Assembly: GCA_028571685.1 (NCBI GenBank)
Contig: CM053143.1
Location: 157,970,329-158,034,328, forward strand
DNA length: 64,000 nucleotides
Source: Heterohyrax brucei
Lineage: Eukaryota > Chordata > Mammalia > Hyracoidea > Procaviidae
Direction of reading: 5' to 3'
Below are positions 22,613-34,214 of the stretch, one piece after another. Under the pieces are notes generated by a model. The model saw only the letters and a program-made list of their open reading frames with translations, was not told the DNA's origin and did no database searches. The translations under genes were made by a program, and so were the position numbers. Position 1 is the stretch's first letter, and every line of letters starts with the position of its first letter.

Positions 22613-23990
22613 AGCTTCACTGAAGGCACTGGCTAAAAACAAGGCTCCTGGAATTGATAGAATATCAACTGAGATATTTCAACAAACGAATACAGTGCTG
22701 GAAGTGCTCACTTGCCTATGCCAATAAATTTGGAGGACAGTTATCTGATCAACTGACTGGAAGAGATCCATATTTATGCACATTCCAAAGAAAGATGAAC
22801 CAACTGAATCAATATCGTTGATATAACATGCAAGTAAAATTTTGCTCATGATCATTCAAAAGTGTCTACAACAATATATTGACAAGGAACTCCCAGAAAC
22901 TCAAGCTAGAGAAGAAAACATGGAACCAGGGATATCATAGCTGCTGCCAGATGGATCTTGGCTGAAAACAAAGAATACCAGTAAGATGTTTACTTGTGTT
23001 TCATTGACTATGCAAAAGCGTTCGACCATGTGGGTCATACTAAATTATGGATAATGTTGCGGAGAACGAGAACTGCAGAACACCTAATTGTGCTCTTAAG
23101 GATTCTGTATATAGATCAAAAGACAGTCATGTGAACAGAAGAAGGGGACATTGCATGGTCAGGAAAGGCGTGCCTCAGGGTTGAATTCTTTCACCATACC
23201 TTTTTAATCTGTATGCTGAGCAAATAATTCAAGAAGCTGGATTATACAAAGAAGAATGAGGCATCAGGATTGGAGGGCAACTCATTAATAACCTGCATTA
23301 CACAAACTATACCATCTTACTTTCTGGAAATGAAGAAGATTTAAGACACCTACGGATGAAGATCAAGGACCACAACTTTCAGTATGGATTGCACCTCAAC
23401 ATCAGAAAAACAAAAATCCCCACAACTGGACCAGTAAGCAACATTACCATAATTTACCTGGGTTCATATTCAAAGCCCTTGGAAGCAGCAGTCAAGAAAT
23501 CAAAGGACACATTGCATTGTGAAAATCTGCTGCAAAGGACTTGTTCAAAGTATTCAAAAGTAAGGATGTCACCTTGAAGACTAAAATGTGCCTGACCCAA
23601 GCCATGGTATTTTCAGTTGCATCATATGCATGCAAAAGCTTGACCATGAAGAAGACAGAAGAAGAATTGATGCCTTTGAATTGCGGTGTTGGAGAAGAAT
23701 GTTGAATGTATGACGGACCTCCAGAAGAACCAACAGATCTGTTCTGGAAGAAGTACAACCAGAGTGCTCCTTGGAAGCAGAGATGGCAAGACTGTGTCAT
23801 ATGTACGTTGGACATATTTTCAGAAAAGATCAGTTCCCAGAGAAGGACACCATGCTTGGTAGAGTGGAGGGTCAGTGAAAAACAGGAAGATCCTTAATGG
23901 GATGGATTGACACAGCGGCTGTAACAATAGGCTTAAGTGTAAAAACAATGGTGCACATGGTGCCAGACTGGGCAGTGTTTCATTCTGCTG
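22600..23990 (+). pseudogene. RTE reverse transcriptase remnant, copy B
   Basis: After an internal deletion, the RT domain begins with EVKASLKALAKNKAPGIDRI, the conserved 'AxNKAPGIDxI' block. Downstream the YADD active-site box reads YTNYT (near 23308), so catalytic aspartates are lost. The C-terminal block is present in broken frames to about 23920. Confidence 0.85.
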
Positions 23991-24044
23991 TTCATAGGGT
24001 CGCTATGAGTCAGAACCCACTCAACGGCGCCTAACAACAACCAC

Positions 24045-27000
24045 AAGGTCGCCTATGGTAGACAGGTTTCTGCTGAGCTTCCAGACTAAAACAGATTAGG
24101 AAGAAGGACCTGGTAGTCTACCTCTGAAAAGAATTAGCCAGGGAAAACCTTATGAATAACAGCCGAACATTGTCAGATACAGTGACTGAAAAATGAGCCC
24201 CTCAGGTTGGAAGGTACTCAGAAGATGACAGGGAAAGAGTTGCCTCATCAAAGTAGAAGTGACCTTAATGACATGGATGGAGTAAGGCCTTCATGATCCT
24301 CATCTGCTAATTTGCAATGACTCAAAATGAGAAGAAACTGCTGCAAATATCCATTAATAATTGGAACATAGAATGTATGCAGTATGAATCTAGGAAAACC
24401 AGAAATCATGGACCACATAAACATCGATATCCTAGGCATTAGTGAGGTGAAATGGACCAGTTGAACTGTTTTGAATCTTACAATCACACGGTCTACTATG
24501 CTGGGAATGAAAACTTGAAGAGGAACATGTTGTGTTCATCACCAAAAAGAACATTTCAAGATCTGTCCTGAAGTACAGTGCTGTCAGTGATAGGATCATA
24601 TCTGTACACCTACAAGGAAGGCAAGTTAATATGGATATTACTAAAATTTGTGTACCAACCACGAAGGCTTAAGATCAGGATACTGAAGACTTTTACCAGC
24701 TTCTACAGTCTGAAATTGATCAAACAATCAGAATGTATTGATAATTACAGACGACTAAAATACAAAAGTTGGAAACAAAGAAGAATGATCAGTAGTTGGA
24801 AAATACAGCATTTGTGTTATAAATAATGCTACAGATTGCATGATAGAACTTTGCAAGGCTAATGACTTCTTCACTGCAAATATCTTTTTTAACCAACACA
24901 CACAGCAACTGTACACATGGACCTTACCAAGTGGAATACACAGGAACTAAATTGACCACATCTGTGGAAGAAGATGATGGAAAAGCTCCATATCGGCAGT
25001 CATAACAAGACCAGGTGGTGACTTGATGTGGTACACATCATCAATTGTTCACATACAAATTCAAATTGAAACTGAAGCAAATTGGAACAAGTTCACAAGA
25101 ATCAAAGTATGAACTTGAGTATATCCCTCCTGAGTTTAAAGATCATCTCAAGAACAGATTTGGTGTGTTGACCACTAATGACCAAAAGACCAGAAAAATT
25201 GTAAAATGACATCAATTACCCATGAAGAGAGTAAGAGGTCATTAAAAAGACAGGAAAGAAAGAAGAGACCAACCTGGATGTCAGCAGAGACTCAGAAACT
25301 TTCTCTTGAACATTGAGCAGCTAAAGCAAAAGGAATGGATGGTGAAGTAAAAGACCTGAACAGAAGATTTCAAAGGGTAGCTTAAGAAGACAAAGCATTA
25401 TAAGGATGTGTGCAAAGGCTGGGAATGGAAAGCCAGAAGGGAAGAACGTGTTCTGCATTTCTCAAGCTGAAAGAACTGAAGAAAAAATTCAAGCCTTGAG
25501 ATGCAGTAGTGAAAGATTCTACAGGGAAAATATGAAATGACTCAGAAGTCATCAAAAAAAGATGGAAGGAATACACAGAGTCATTATACTGGGAAGAATT
25601 GATCAGTTTTCAGCCATTTCAAGAGGTAACATATGATCATGAACCAACAGTACTGAAGGAAGAAGTCAAAGCTACATTGGAGGCTTTGGCAAAAAACAAG
25701 GCTCCTGGAATTGATGGAATATCAGTTGAGATATTTCAACAAACAGATGCAGCTATGGAAGTCTTCATTTTCCTCTATAACAACAGCTACCTGGCCTACT
25801 AACTGGAAGAGATCCGTATTTATACCTATTCTGAAGAAAGATGATCCAGTCGAATGTGGAAATTTCTGAACAATATCATTAATATCACACAGCAGAAAAA
25901 TTTTGCTCAAGATCATTCAAAAGCAAGTGCAACAGTGTATTGACAAGGAACTGCCAGAAATTCAAGCTGGATTCAGGAGACATTGTGGAAACAGGGATAT
26001 CATTGCTGATGTCATGTGGATCTTGGCTGAAAGCAAAGAATACCAGCAAGTGTTTGCCTGTGTTTCATTGACAATGCAAAGGTATTTGACTGTGTGGATC
26101 ATAATAAATTATGGCTAACATTGTGGAGAATGGAAATTCCAGAACATCTAATTGTGCTTTTAAGGAGTCTGTATGTGGATCAAGAGTCAGTGGTGCAAAC
26201 AGAACAAGGGGACACCTCATGGTTTGAAGTCAGGAAAGGTATGTGTCAGGGCTGTAGCTTTTTACCATACCTTTTCAATCTGTATGCCAAGCAAATAATC
26301 CCAGAAGCTGGATATTTACAAATAAGAACAAGGCATCAGGATTGGAGGACAACTCATTAACAATCTGTTTTATACAGACACCACCACCTTACTTGCTGGA
26401 AATAAAGAAAATTTGAAACAATTACTGATGAAGGTCAAGGACCACGGTGTTCAGTATAGATTGTACCACAACATCAATAAACCAAAAATCCTCACAACTG
26501 AACCAGTAAGTAACATCATCACGAGTGGAGAAAGGACTGAAGTTGTCAGGGATTTCATTTCACTTGAGTCCACAATTAACGTCCATGGAGGAAGCATTCA
26601 AGAAATCAAAGGACACATTGCATTAACAAAATTTACTACAAATGATCTCTTTAACGTACTGAAAAGTAAATATGTCACCTTGAAGACTAAAGTGCCCCTC
26701 ACCCAAGCCATGGTAGTTTTAGTTTCATCATATGCATGTAAAAGCTGGACCAGGAACAAAGAAAACAGAAGAAGAATTGATGCCCTTGAATTGTGGTGCT
26801 GGAGAAGAATGTTGAATGTGCTGTGGACTGCCAAAAGATCCAACAGATCTGCTCTGGAAGAAGTACAACCAGAATGTTCCTTGGAAACAAAGATAGCAAG
26901 ACAGCACCCTACCTTGCCAAGAAGGTTCGGTCCCTGGAGAAGGACATCATGCTTGGTAGTGTAGAGGGTCAGTGCAAAAGAGGAAGACTCTTGACGAGAT

Positions 27001-27139
27001 GGGCTGACACAGTGGCCAAAACAATGGGCTTAAGCATGGGTACGATTATGTGCACGGCTCGAGACTGGGCATTGTTCTGTTCTGTTGTGCATAGAGTCAC
27101 TGTGAGTCAGACTAGACTCCACAGGACCTAAGAATGACA
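24045..27139 (+). mobile_element. RTE LINE copy C, about 3.1 kb
   Basis: A nearly full RTE copy starting in the 5' UTR ('ggtcgcctatggtagacagg') and ending 'ctccacaggacctaagaatg'. It retains the whole order of 5' UTR, endonuclease, linker, RT and C-terminus with many scattered lesions. It begins within 1-2 bases of the end of copy B, so the pair forms a head-to-tail array of 5.6 kb. Confidence 0.9.
24390..27080 (+). pseudogene. RTE endonuclease/RT remnant, copy C
   Basis: Pieces recognisable in order: endonuclease region (24390-25200), linker, RT start with EEVKATLEALAKNKAPGIDG (25599-25802), 'LPEIQAGFRRHCGNRDIIAD' (25903-26118), and 'IPEHLIVLLRSLYVDQESVV' (26094-26360). The active-site box reads YTDTT near 26373 instead of YADDT. 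A 183-aa frame (26413-26964) covers the C-terminal region with MKQLLMKVKDHGVQYRLYHN. Several frameshifts make it inactive. Confidence 0.88.
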
Positions 27140-27192
27140 GCAAGATAAGAGGGCACAGCAGTTGACCTTAACCTAATTAATAGGCTCATTAA

Positions 27193-27342
27193 TTTGGTGT
27201 AGTGGGTTAAGTACTGCCACTGCTGACCAAAAAGTTGGCAGTTCAAATCCACCAGGTGCTCTTTGGATACTCTGTGGAACAGTTCTACTCTGGCCTCTAG
27301 GGTCGCCATGAGTCTGACTCAACTTGATGGCACTGGGTTGTG
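27193..27342 (+). mobile_element. AfroSINE
   Basis: A forward copy: 'ggtgtagtgggttaagtact', then 'ggcagttcaaatccaccagg' (B-box region), ending 'gactcaacttgatggcactg'. The tRNA-derived promoter is degenerate. It lies 55 bp after RTE copy C. Confidence 0.88.
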
Positions 27343-27522
27343 TAATTTTATAAGTAATCAGTGCTGTATTGTATTCACTCTATTGGCTTGTTTTGGCACT
27401 GAGTAATATCCAAAAATCTCCTTTTAGGATATGGTTTACACATACGTGTCAATGATCTTGACTCATTCAGTTCACGAATCATTACTGAGTGCTCACTATG
27501 GTGAATCTGCCCTTTTCTTGTT

Positions 27523-28827
27523 CATGTAGTTCAGCTTCTCAGATTATTTGCTTAGCATGCAGATTGAAAAGATATGGCAAAAAGTTACAACACTGAAGCA
27601 CACCTTTCTTGACTCTAAACTGTACAATGCCCCCTTGTTCTGCTCCAATGACTGTCTCCTGATCCATGTACAAATTCTTTATGAGCAAATTAAGTGTTCC
27701 ATAATTCTCATTCTGCACAATGTTATCTATAGCTTGTTATGATCCACACAGATAACATTGCAAAAAATATATGCCCTATTTTCTAAATAGCCTTACTGAG
27801 AATATTCAGTCAAATCTTTTGAAAAATGACTCTCAAAATTATAAAGAAAGAAGAAATTGACATAGTTGTTCCATGGGTGCACATATACAGACCCCCCCAC
27901 CATTATAACAAAAAACCTGCATAGTTGATACTTATTGCATGGTCAATAAAACACATGTAAACATCTTTCTGATATTCTCTCCTTTCATATACTTGACATC
28001 AGCAATGATATCCCTTGTTCAACAACCTCTTCCAGACCTGTCAATATACTGCTGAAGTCACTTTTGAATGATCTTTGGTAAAATTTTACTTGCTGAAATG
28101 AAGAGAACTTGAAACACTTACTGATGAAGATGAAGGACCACAGCCTTCAGTATGGATTATACCTTAATGTCAAGAAAACAAAAATCCTCACAGATATACC
28201 AATAAGCAGCATCATAAAAGATGGAGATAAGATTGAAGTTGTCAAGGATTTAATTTTCCTGGGCTCTACCACCAACATCCACGGAAGCAGCAGTCAAGAA
28301 ATCAAAAGACACATTGCATTGGGGCAAATCTACTGCAAAAGAACTCTTTAAAATGTTGAAAACCAAGGATGTCATGTTAAAGGCTAGGGTGAATCTGAGG
28401 CATCACACAATGCATGTGAAAACTGAACAGTGAACAAGGGAGATGGAAGAAGGGATGACACTTTTGAATTGTGATGTCAGAGGAGAATATTGCATATACC
28501 AGGAAATGTCAAAAGAACAAACATACAGTTCTTGGAAGAAGTACAGCCAGAGTGCTCTGTCGAAGCGAGGATGGTGAGACTATGTCTCAGATACTTTGGA
28601 CATGTTATCAGGAGGGAGAGGGTCACCATACTTGATAAAGTAGAAGATCAGCATAAAAGAGGAAGGCCCTCTCTGTGATTGACAGACACATTGGCTGCAG
28701 CAACAGGCTCAAGCGTAATAATGATTGTGGGAGCAGGACTGGGCAATGTTTCTTTCTGTTATACATAGGGTCATTATGAGTTGAAACAGACTAGATGACA
28801 CCTGACAACAACAACAACAACAACAAT
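27523..28827 (+). mobile_element. RTE LINE with inverted 5' segment (twin-primed)
   Basis: The left arm (27523-28089) is RTE RT-domain sequence in minus orientation. The right arm (28090-28827) is RTE 3' end in plus orientation, ending 'cacctgacaacaacaacaac'. In RTE coordinates the inverted arm ends at the GLY-like 'agaagctgga' region and the sense arm starts about 100 bp later at 'cttgctgaaagtgaagag'. The junction (28088-28095) lies in shared 'acttgct' bases. This fits twin priming. The inverted arm contains about 186 bp of foreign sequence (27752-27937). Confidence 0.82.
27752..27937. other. Unassigned insertion inside RTE inverted arm
   Basis: RTE sequence stops at 'atgatccacacag' and resumes at 'catggtcaataaaacac'. 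The 186 bp between are not RTE and I do not recognise them. Short repeats 'cattgca' and 'tattgca' lie near the two edges. Confidence 0.5.
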
Positions 28828-28989
28828 TGTGACCAATAAAACATGATATTGTTTTCAAGATCATGGCGTGTGTGTGTGTAAATATATGATTACAAGCATA
28901 CACATATTTTTGCTTCTAATGACATTCAATTTTCTCTCATCATTCTCCTCATCTATGTTTTTTCTTTCCTTTTTCTTTTTTTTGTAAAT

Positions 28990-29146
28990 AGGAGCTCTAG
29001 TGATACAGTGGTCAAGAGCTACGGCGGCTAACCAAAAGGATCCAAGTTCAAATCTACCAGCCACTCTTTGGAAGCCCTGTGGGGCAACGGTATTCCATCC
29101 TGTAAGTTCGCTATGGGCCAAAATCAACTCCATAGTAGTAGGATTT
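28990..29146 (+). mobile_element. AfroSINE
   Basis: A forward copy beginning 'aggagctctagtgatacagt', with 'ctaaccaaaaggatccaagt' and ending 'caaaatcaactccatagtag'. It is moderately diverged. Confidence 0.85.
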
Positions 29147-29179
29147 TATTTTATTTTTTTAAATAAATATGACAAGCAC

Positions 29180-29265
29180 TCATTCATTCTTTTAGCAAAT
29201 CCACCTGTAATGTGTCAGACTCTCTTTTGGACATTTGGGATGCAATAGTGAGCAACACAATAAAA
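29180..29265 (-). repeat. Possible L2-type tail relic
   Basis: 'cactcattcattcttttagc' then 'gtgtcagactctcttttgga' and 'gagcaacacaat' resemble the complement of the L2 3' end (attcattcaacaaat...tgccaggcactgt...). Weak and short. Confidence 0.35.
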
Positions 29266-29384
29266 ATGCATATATGATTGTTTCTAATATGGGTATATAT
29301 TAATATTGATTTTAACATGTCAGGACCATTGAGGAGACAAAGATGACTGTGTTGCGTGTTTATCCTTGAAATCTCTCGTTGTAA

Positions 29385-29635
29385 AGGTAATGCAGCTTCC
29401 TTCACCCCCACCTGTGACTCCACTCTTGGTCATACTCTGGAATTCATCATCTGTTTTGTTTTTGGCACTCTTGATCTCACTTTATGAATTAATTTATCGG
29501 TTTACCTGGGTTTGTTTGTTGATTGCACCTCCCAAACAGAATGTGAGATCTATGTGGGAAGAGGCCAACAACATAACTTATTATATTTGCTCAGAAAATA
29601 AGTTAGTTGCTGAATTAATTAGTAGGTAAGTGTTC
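29385..29635 (+). repeat. L2 LINE 3' relic
   Basis: The order of a coding-end-like stretch, 'aatgtgagatctatgtggga' and a final 'ttagttgctgaattaatt' resembles the L2 3' end (…ctccatgagggcaggg… to …gttgaatgaatga). It is highly diverged, as expected for a family over 100 My old. Confidence 0.45.
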
Positions 29636-30429
29636 CAATATGTTATTTAGATGTTATATAAATTTCTCTCTTTTTTTTTTTGTAGTTTGACTTCTCAGAG
29701 CTAGAAATCATACATTACACTGCTATTTGATCTTCAGCAAGGCTAGTAAAATTTGATCAGATAATACATATTTAATAGTTACTAATGAACTGATTACTAA
29801 ATAAGTACAGGATGAGCAGATTTTTTAAAAGGCCTGATTTCCAAAGTTCCAATTCAAGTATCCAAAACAAGTATCTTTGTTTTAACATAAATGCTATCAC
29901 TGATGTTCTGACATTCAGCCAAAAAATTATGTGTATCACATTACAACAAAATTATATTTTATTGGTAAAGTATTGTAGTAAGTTCCAGAATTAGGGCTCA
30001 GGGGATGTCTCCAAGGAACTTTTATCTTCTTTGAGATGATAAGTAATAAACTGAAAAAATTTTAAATAAAATATTTTACTCATGGCTAGCACAGTATTCT
30101 CATTATCTATGGCTTACAGTTGTAATTTATTCAATAGAATAAGAATAATCTTCCCCATCACACAATCTTCCAACAACTAATTAAATGCTTTTTACCTGCT
30201 AGGCACTCTTCTTGCTGCTGGCAATACAACAGTAAAGAAGATTCAGCCCAACCACCACAGAACCTGTAGACAGAAAGTATTAGAAAATATATTATTAAGA
30301 GGTGGGGAATGACTTAATATCTAGTTAGAAACACTATGAAAACATTTAAGGAAGTTAAAAAGAGGGAAAAAATGATTGGGAGATTAATCAATTACACTCT
30401 TTCTAAAGAATTGATTTTAAAAAAAATAC
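29636..30429. other. AT-rich unassigned DNA
   Basis: Nothing recognised except a possible L2 tail relic near 30185-30240 ('gctaggcactcttcttgctg'). Confidence 0.45.
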
Positions 30430-30780
30430 TCCACTTTGTATTGTTGAAAATAGACACAACAGAACACATACCCAGTCAACAATTTCTACATGTACAGTTC
30501 AGCAACTTGGACTCTTCAAGTCTGGCAGCCATTCTTGCTCTCCTTTTCTGAATTTTTATTCCCCCATTAACATAAACTCACTGCCCTTAGCTTCCTATCT
30601 ATCTTTTCGAGTTACTATTGTCAGTTTGATCCCATAGAGATAGCTCTTTAAAAGAGCTCAGTTCTTAGGATAGGTATTAAGTAAGTGATTTTTGTATCCT
30701 GTCCCTCCTAAAATGGAAGAAAAATTCACTTAAAAGATCCTCAGTAAGAACTTTTTGTAAAGTTGAAGCCAAGTAGGACC
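30430..30780 (-). mobile_element. L1 3' UTR fragment
   Basis: Reverse complement of the L1 3' UTR also seen at 12480-12620: 'gttactattgtcagtttgat' followed by 'cccatagagatagctcttta' here equals 'gatcaaactgacaatggcaa' there. Both ends are diffuse. Confidence 0.62.
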
Positions 30781-31020
30781 CTGGGACTAGAAAGTGTTGA
30801 ACATGTCCAGGGTAAGACACCAGAGCTGGGAACCAGTAAGAATGGGGTAAGTAAACGACTGTGAAAGGTTGAGGGCATCCATATAATGATATCAGTACAA
30901 TAATAGAGTAGATGGATCTTTTTTTTTCCTAATTATAATGTGAAAGTCTTTGGAATATTTTAAGTAAAAATTACTTAGCTTACAAAAAAACTTGATCACT
31001 TTTTACTTCTGATGTATTTA

Positions 31021-31172
31021 CAGCTACAGTAGCATTGTGGTTAAGAGCTTAGCTGCTCACCAAAATGTTGACAGTTCAAATCTACCAGTCATTCCTTGGA
31101 AACACTATGGGTCAGCTCTACTCTATCCTATAGGGTTGCTATGAACTGTAAATGACTGGACAACAACAACAT
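31021..31172 (+). mobile_element. AfroSINE with RTE-type tail
   Basis: A forward copy: 'tagcattgtggttaagagct', 'gttgacagttcaaatctacc', ending 'atgactggacaacaacaaca'. The caacaacaac end equals the RTE tail, consistent with RTE-driven mobilisation. ACTTGATCAC occurs at 30990-30999 and again at 31174-31183 and could be the target duplication if the insert has about 20 extra 5' bases. Confidence 0.85.
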
Positions 31173-31347
31173 ACTTGATCACAGACAGACGAGTAAAATG
31201 AAATGATTCTGATCAAGCAAAGATCAAGTATTTTGGAGATACCACAGAAACACAAGATTACAGCTCACCTTGCCTGAAAATAAAAGGATAAGCTTGAATT
31301 TATATTCATTTATTTATTTTTGGTAAGTCTTGAGAAAACGATTGTGT

Positions 31348-31434
31348 ACACAGCTCAAGACGGGGCAGTATTTAGTTCTGATGTGCATAGGGTCGTTCTG
31401 AGTCAGAACCCATTCAATGGTAGCAACAACAAAA
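31348..31434 (+). mobile_element. 87-bp RTE 3' end inserted into a SINE
   Basis: 'cagctcaagacggggcagta' through 'gagtcagaacccattcaatg' and 'gtagcaacaacaaaa' is the last 87 bp of the RTE. It is flanked by TCTTGAGAAAACGATTGTGT (31328-31347) and the near-identical 'tcttgagaaaccattgtgt' (31435-31453), a target duplication of about 19 bp. The duplicated sequence includes the first bases of the AfroSINE that follows. Confidence 0.85.
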
Positions 31435-31439
31435 TCTTG

Positions 31440-31582
31440 AGAAACCATTGTGTTGGGTTAACAGCTACAGCTGCTAACTAAAAAGGCCTGCAGTTCAAAT
31501 CTATCAAGTGATTCTTGGACACCTTATGGGACGGTTGTATTCTGTCCTGTAGGATTGCCATGAGCTGTAATTTATGTGACCC
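31440..31582 (+). mobile_element. AfroSINE, hit at its 5' end by RTE
   Basis: A forward copy starting 'gaaaccattgtgttgggtta', with 'cctgcagttcaaatctatca' and ending 'ttgccatgagctgtaattta'. Its first about 14 bases are also present before the RTE insertion as part of the target duplication. Confidence 0.82.
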
Positions 31583-33523
31583 ACAATGCTTTTTTTGAAA
31601 AAATAAAAATAAAATAATTATCAGTTCAATGAAAACTAAAGTGGCTTTTTGACTCATTTGTTTTTGTTTTTATTATAAAGTGGTTATAATTATTTTTAAC
31701 AGAATTATGCCTATATTTCTGAGTTTCACCAAGCCACTGCTACAATGCATGCACTTTTTTGAAAAACCTTGATAGTTGTTATTTATGCTGTACTGGTTAT
31801 GTATCTGAACTTTGGAAAATTGTCATAGTACATCCTAATTTCAAGCAACAAAAGAACAATAAAAAGTTATAAGTAGAATTCTGTTCCCCATGAAAAACAT
31901 AAAATATGTGCACCAGGCATACTTTAAACAGCAATTGAGTTCGCATCATGTCATTTTGATGCTACACAATCAACAGCTCTTAATTAGAACCCATTATTTT
32001 GAGTTACCATACTCACAAAATGACAATTTAGTTTTGCAGTTGCCAATTCCATCTAATCTTGATTAGTAGATCATTTTATAATGATAAGAAGGTGAACTCT
32101 AAAGTTCATGGTCATTGCACTGAATTTATGGCTAACTAAATAATGTAAGTTTCAAAATAAATTGTATAAACTATTAGGTACTTCTGTAACACAGGAGAGA
32201 AAATAAAACACGGAAACTTTCTACTACTATTTTTCTCAGAAGTCAGAAAAATTAACTTTGCTCACATATAACAATGTGCTATCATTTTGTAAAGCTTGCA
32301 AAGATGATTAAATCAAAAAATGTAAATGTAATCAGTTTTACAGCCATCAGAAGGCTCATCATCTAAGATATAAATTATAGGCTTTCCATGACTGCTGAAA
32401 ACTTAATAGCCTTTATATATATATCACATACACTACTGTGAAAGTGTGATGTTTTACACAATTTAATAACTATTCAAGTCAAAGTGTTTCTGAGAGGAAA
32501 GAACTAGCTCATGTTAGTTCAAATATAATATGCAACAATAAAATATGCAAAAAGCTTCTTTTGTAGCTAACCAAATTACTATACACATCCATTGTTTTGT
32601 CAATAATAACTTGTTTCAATTGCCCTTTGATATGTTTTAAACAAAATGTAAATAGACTGTTTCAGTCTCTAAATGAATTAGTCCCTTCATACATAAATAC
32701 ATTATACGTGTTATTTTCAATAACCTCTAATTTAATATCATAACCTAGTAGACCAATCTGTGTGTATCACAAAGGTCATTTCTTAACTTTTAAAACTCTC
32801 TCTTGGAAGACCAACCACTTTCATTTATTTGGTTTTCACTTTGCTTATATAAGCTCTAAATTAATGCTATTGATAGTGGTATAATCTGCTACTCCTTTAT
32901 CCACTGACTGTCAGCAATCGTAAATATGGCATAGTTTAACAGATGAAGCCTATTTGTTTCTGTGCAAAAACAATTTGAAATACATTTGAAAATCATAACA
33001 AGAAAAGTGATAAAAATGAAAATATGGTTGATACAATCTCAAAGTTTGAAAATAACATTATTTGAAATCTCATTGACCCTAAAGTATTATGCCCAAATAC
33101 AAGATTAGGGCTTGGGTTCCATATTTTCAATTGTTTATGGGTACATTTATGTCAACTAAAATTCTTGATTCTCATAATCAGTTTACAACTTAAAAGGGAG
33201 ATGTAAACAATGGAAAAGGATATTTGGGCATTGTTCTTAGAAACAATTTAAATCATACTTGTATTCACAGTAGCAAATATATTTTGCATATTTGAAGTAG
33301 GTGAGAAAGAAATCTAGTGCGAGGAATGAGATCAGTTTAAAACTGCTTGATAATTAGAGCTGGTGAGATTTAAAGAGTTACGGTGATAACGGTGATCGAC
33401 AAGAGGTTCTGTAAATACAGATACGCGGACAACGGGCCGTGAGACAAAGCGTCATAGCAAATTTTGAAGGCAAAATGCTTCATGATGGAGACAGGCCTGA
33501 AGTAAGATGAAATAAGTTATCTG
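31583..33523. other. Long AT-rich stretch without recognised repeats
   Basis: Nearly 2 kb in which I see no transposon, gene or RNA. Candidate for conserved non-coding DNA only on the weak ground that it lacks insertions. Confidence 0.5.
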
Positions 33524-33534
33524 TATGGGTATTT

Positions 33535-33700
33535 GGAAACCCTGGTGGCACAGTGGTTAAGTGCTACATCTGCTAACCAAAAAGTTACCAGTTTGAATTC
33601 ACCAGGTGCTCCTTGTAAACTCTATGGGTCAGTTCTACTATATCTTGTAGAGTCATTGCGACTAGGAATCAGTGTTTCGTTTTGTTTTTTCTCTTTTTAA
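33535..33700 (+). mobile_element. AfroSINE with perfect 11-bp target duplication
   Basis: A full-length forward copy close to the consensus: 'gaaaccctggtggcacagtg' start with A-box-like 'tggcacagtggttaagtgc', B-box region 'agtttgaattcaccagg', and a T-rich end. TATGGGTATTT flanks it at 33524-33534 and 33701-33711. This is the clearest intact SINE insertion in the window. Confidence 0.95.
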
Positions 33701-33711
33701 TATGGGTATTT

Positions 33712-34156
33712 ATATCAATAAATAGTTCAATAGGCTAAATGGTATAGAGTAATTCATTAAAGTCTTCCTAGAGAAGAGAGATACAGAATAGTAACTTTAC
33801 TGTGCAAATTCATTTTCTTTAAAGGCTGTTATTGATTAAATTAATTTTTTGCCAGTGTAGATTGAAGAGTACTCCTATAAATTATACCTTAGAGCAGCTT
33901 CATGTTCTGCTTTTTCAAATGAACTAATGCATTTTTCAGGTATTTGCAGTAGAATTCTCTACATATTTTAATATTAAACTGTTTGAGAAATGCTTTTTAC
34001 ATTATCAACAATATTTAAATATTATTTAATTAAATATTGATTTAAAATTTAGTTACACTTATCATCAGTGCAGAGAAATAAATGAGTATAGTGCCTATTT
34101 TTAATTATAATCTATTTCCCCACAATTCTAATTAATCACCACTTCTTGGTGTATAC

Positions 34157-34194
<38 letters not shown>

Positions 34195-34214
34195 GCAGGA
34201 GATATATACCTAGA
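33712..34214. other. AT-rich DNA with a (GT)n tract
   Basis: Unassigned apart from the microsatellite at 34158-34191. Confidence 0.5.
34158..34191 (+). repeat. (GT)n microsatellite
   Basis: A pure GT run of about 17 units, likely polymorphic. Confidence 0.95.

Larger units (their letters stand above)
21565..24044 (+). mobile_element. RTE LINE copy B, near both ends but internally deleted
   Basis: It starts with the RTE 5' UTR ('gagcggcccccacctgtctg'), runs through endonuclease and RT regions, and ends 'ctcaacggcgcctaacaaca'. Deletions include about 250 bp of 5' UTR (junction near 21660) and about 390 bp between endonuclease and RT (near 22593). Full-length elephant RTE is about 3.3 kb by my recall; this copy is 2.48 kb. 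Copy C follows directly in the same orientation. Confidence 0.9.
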
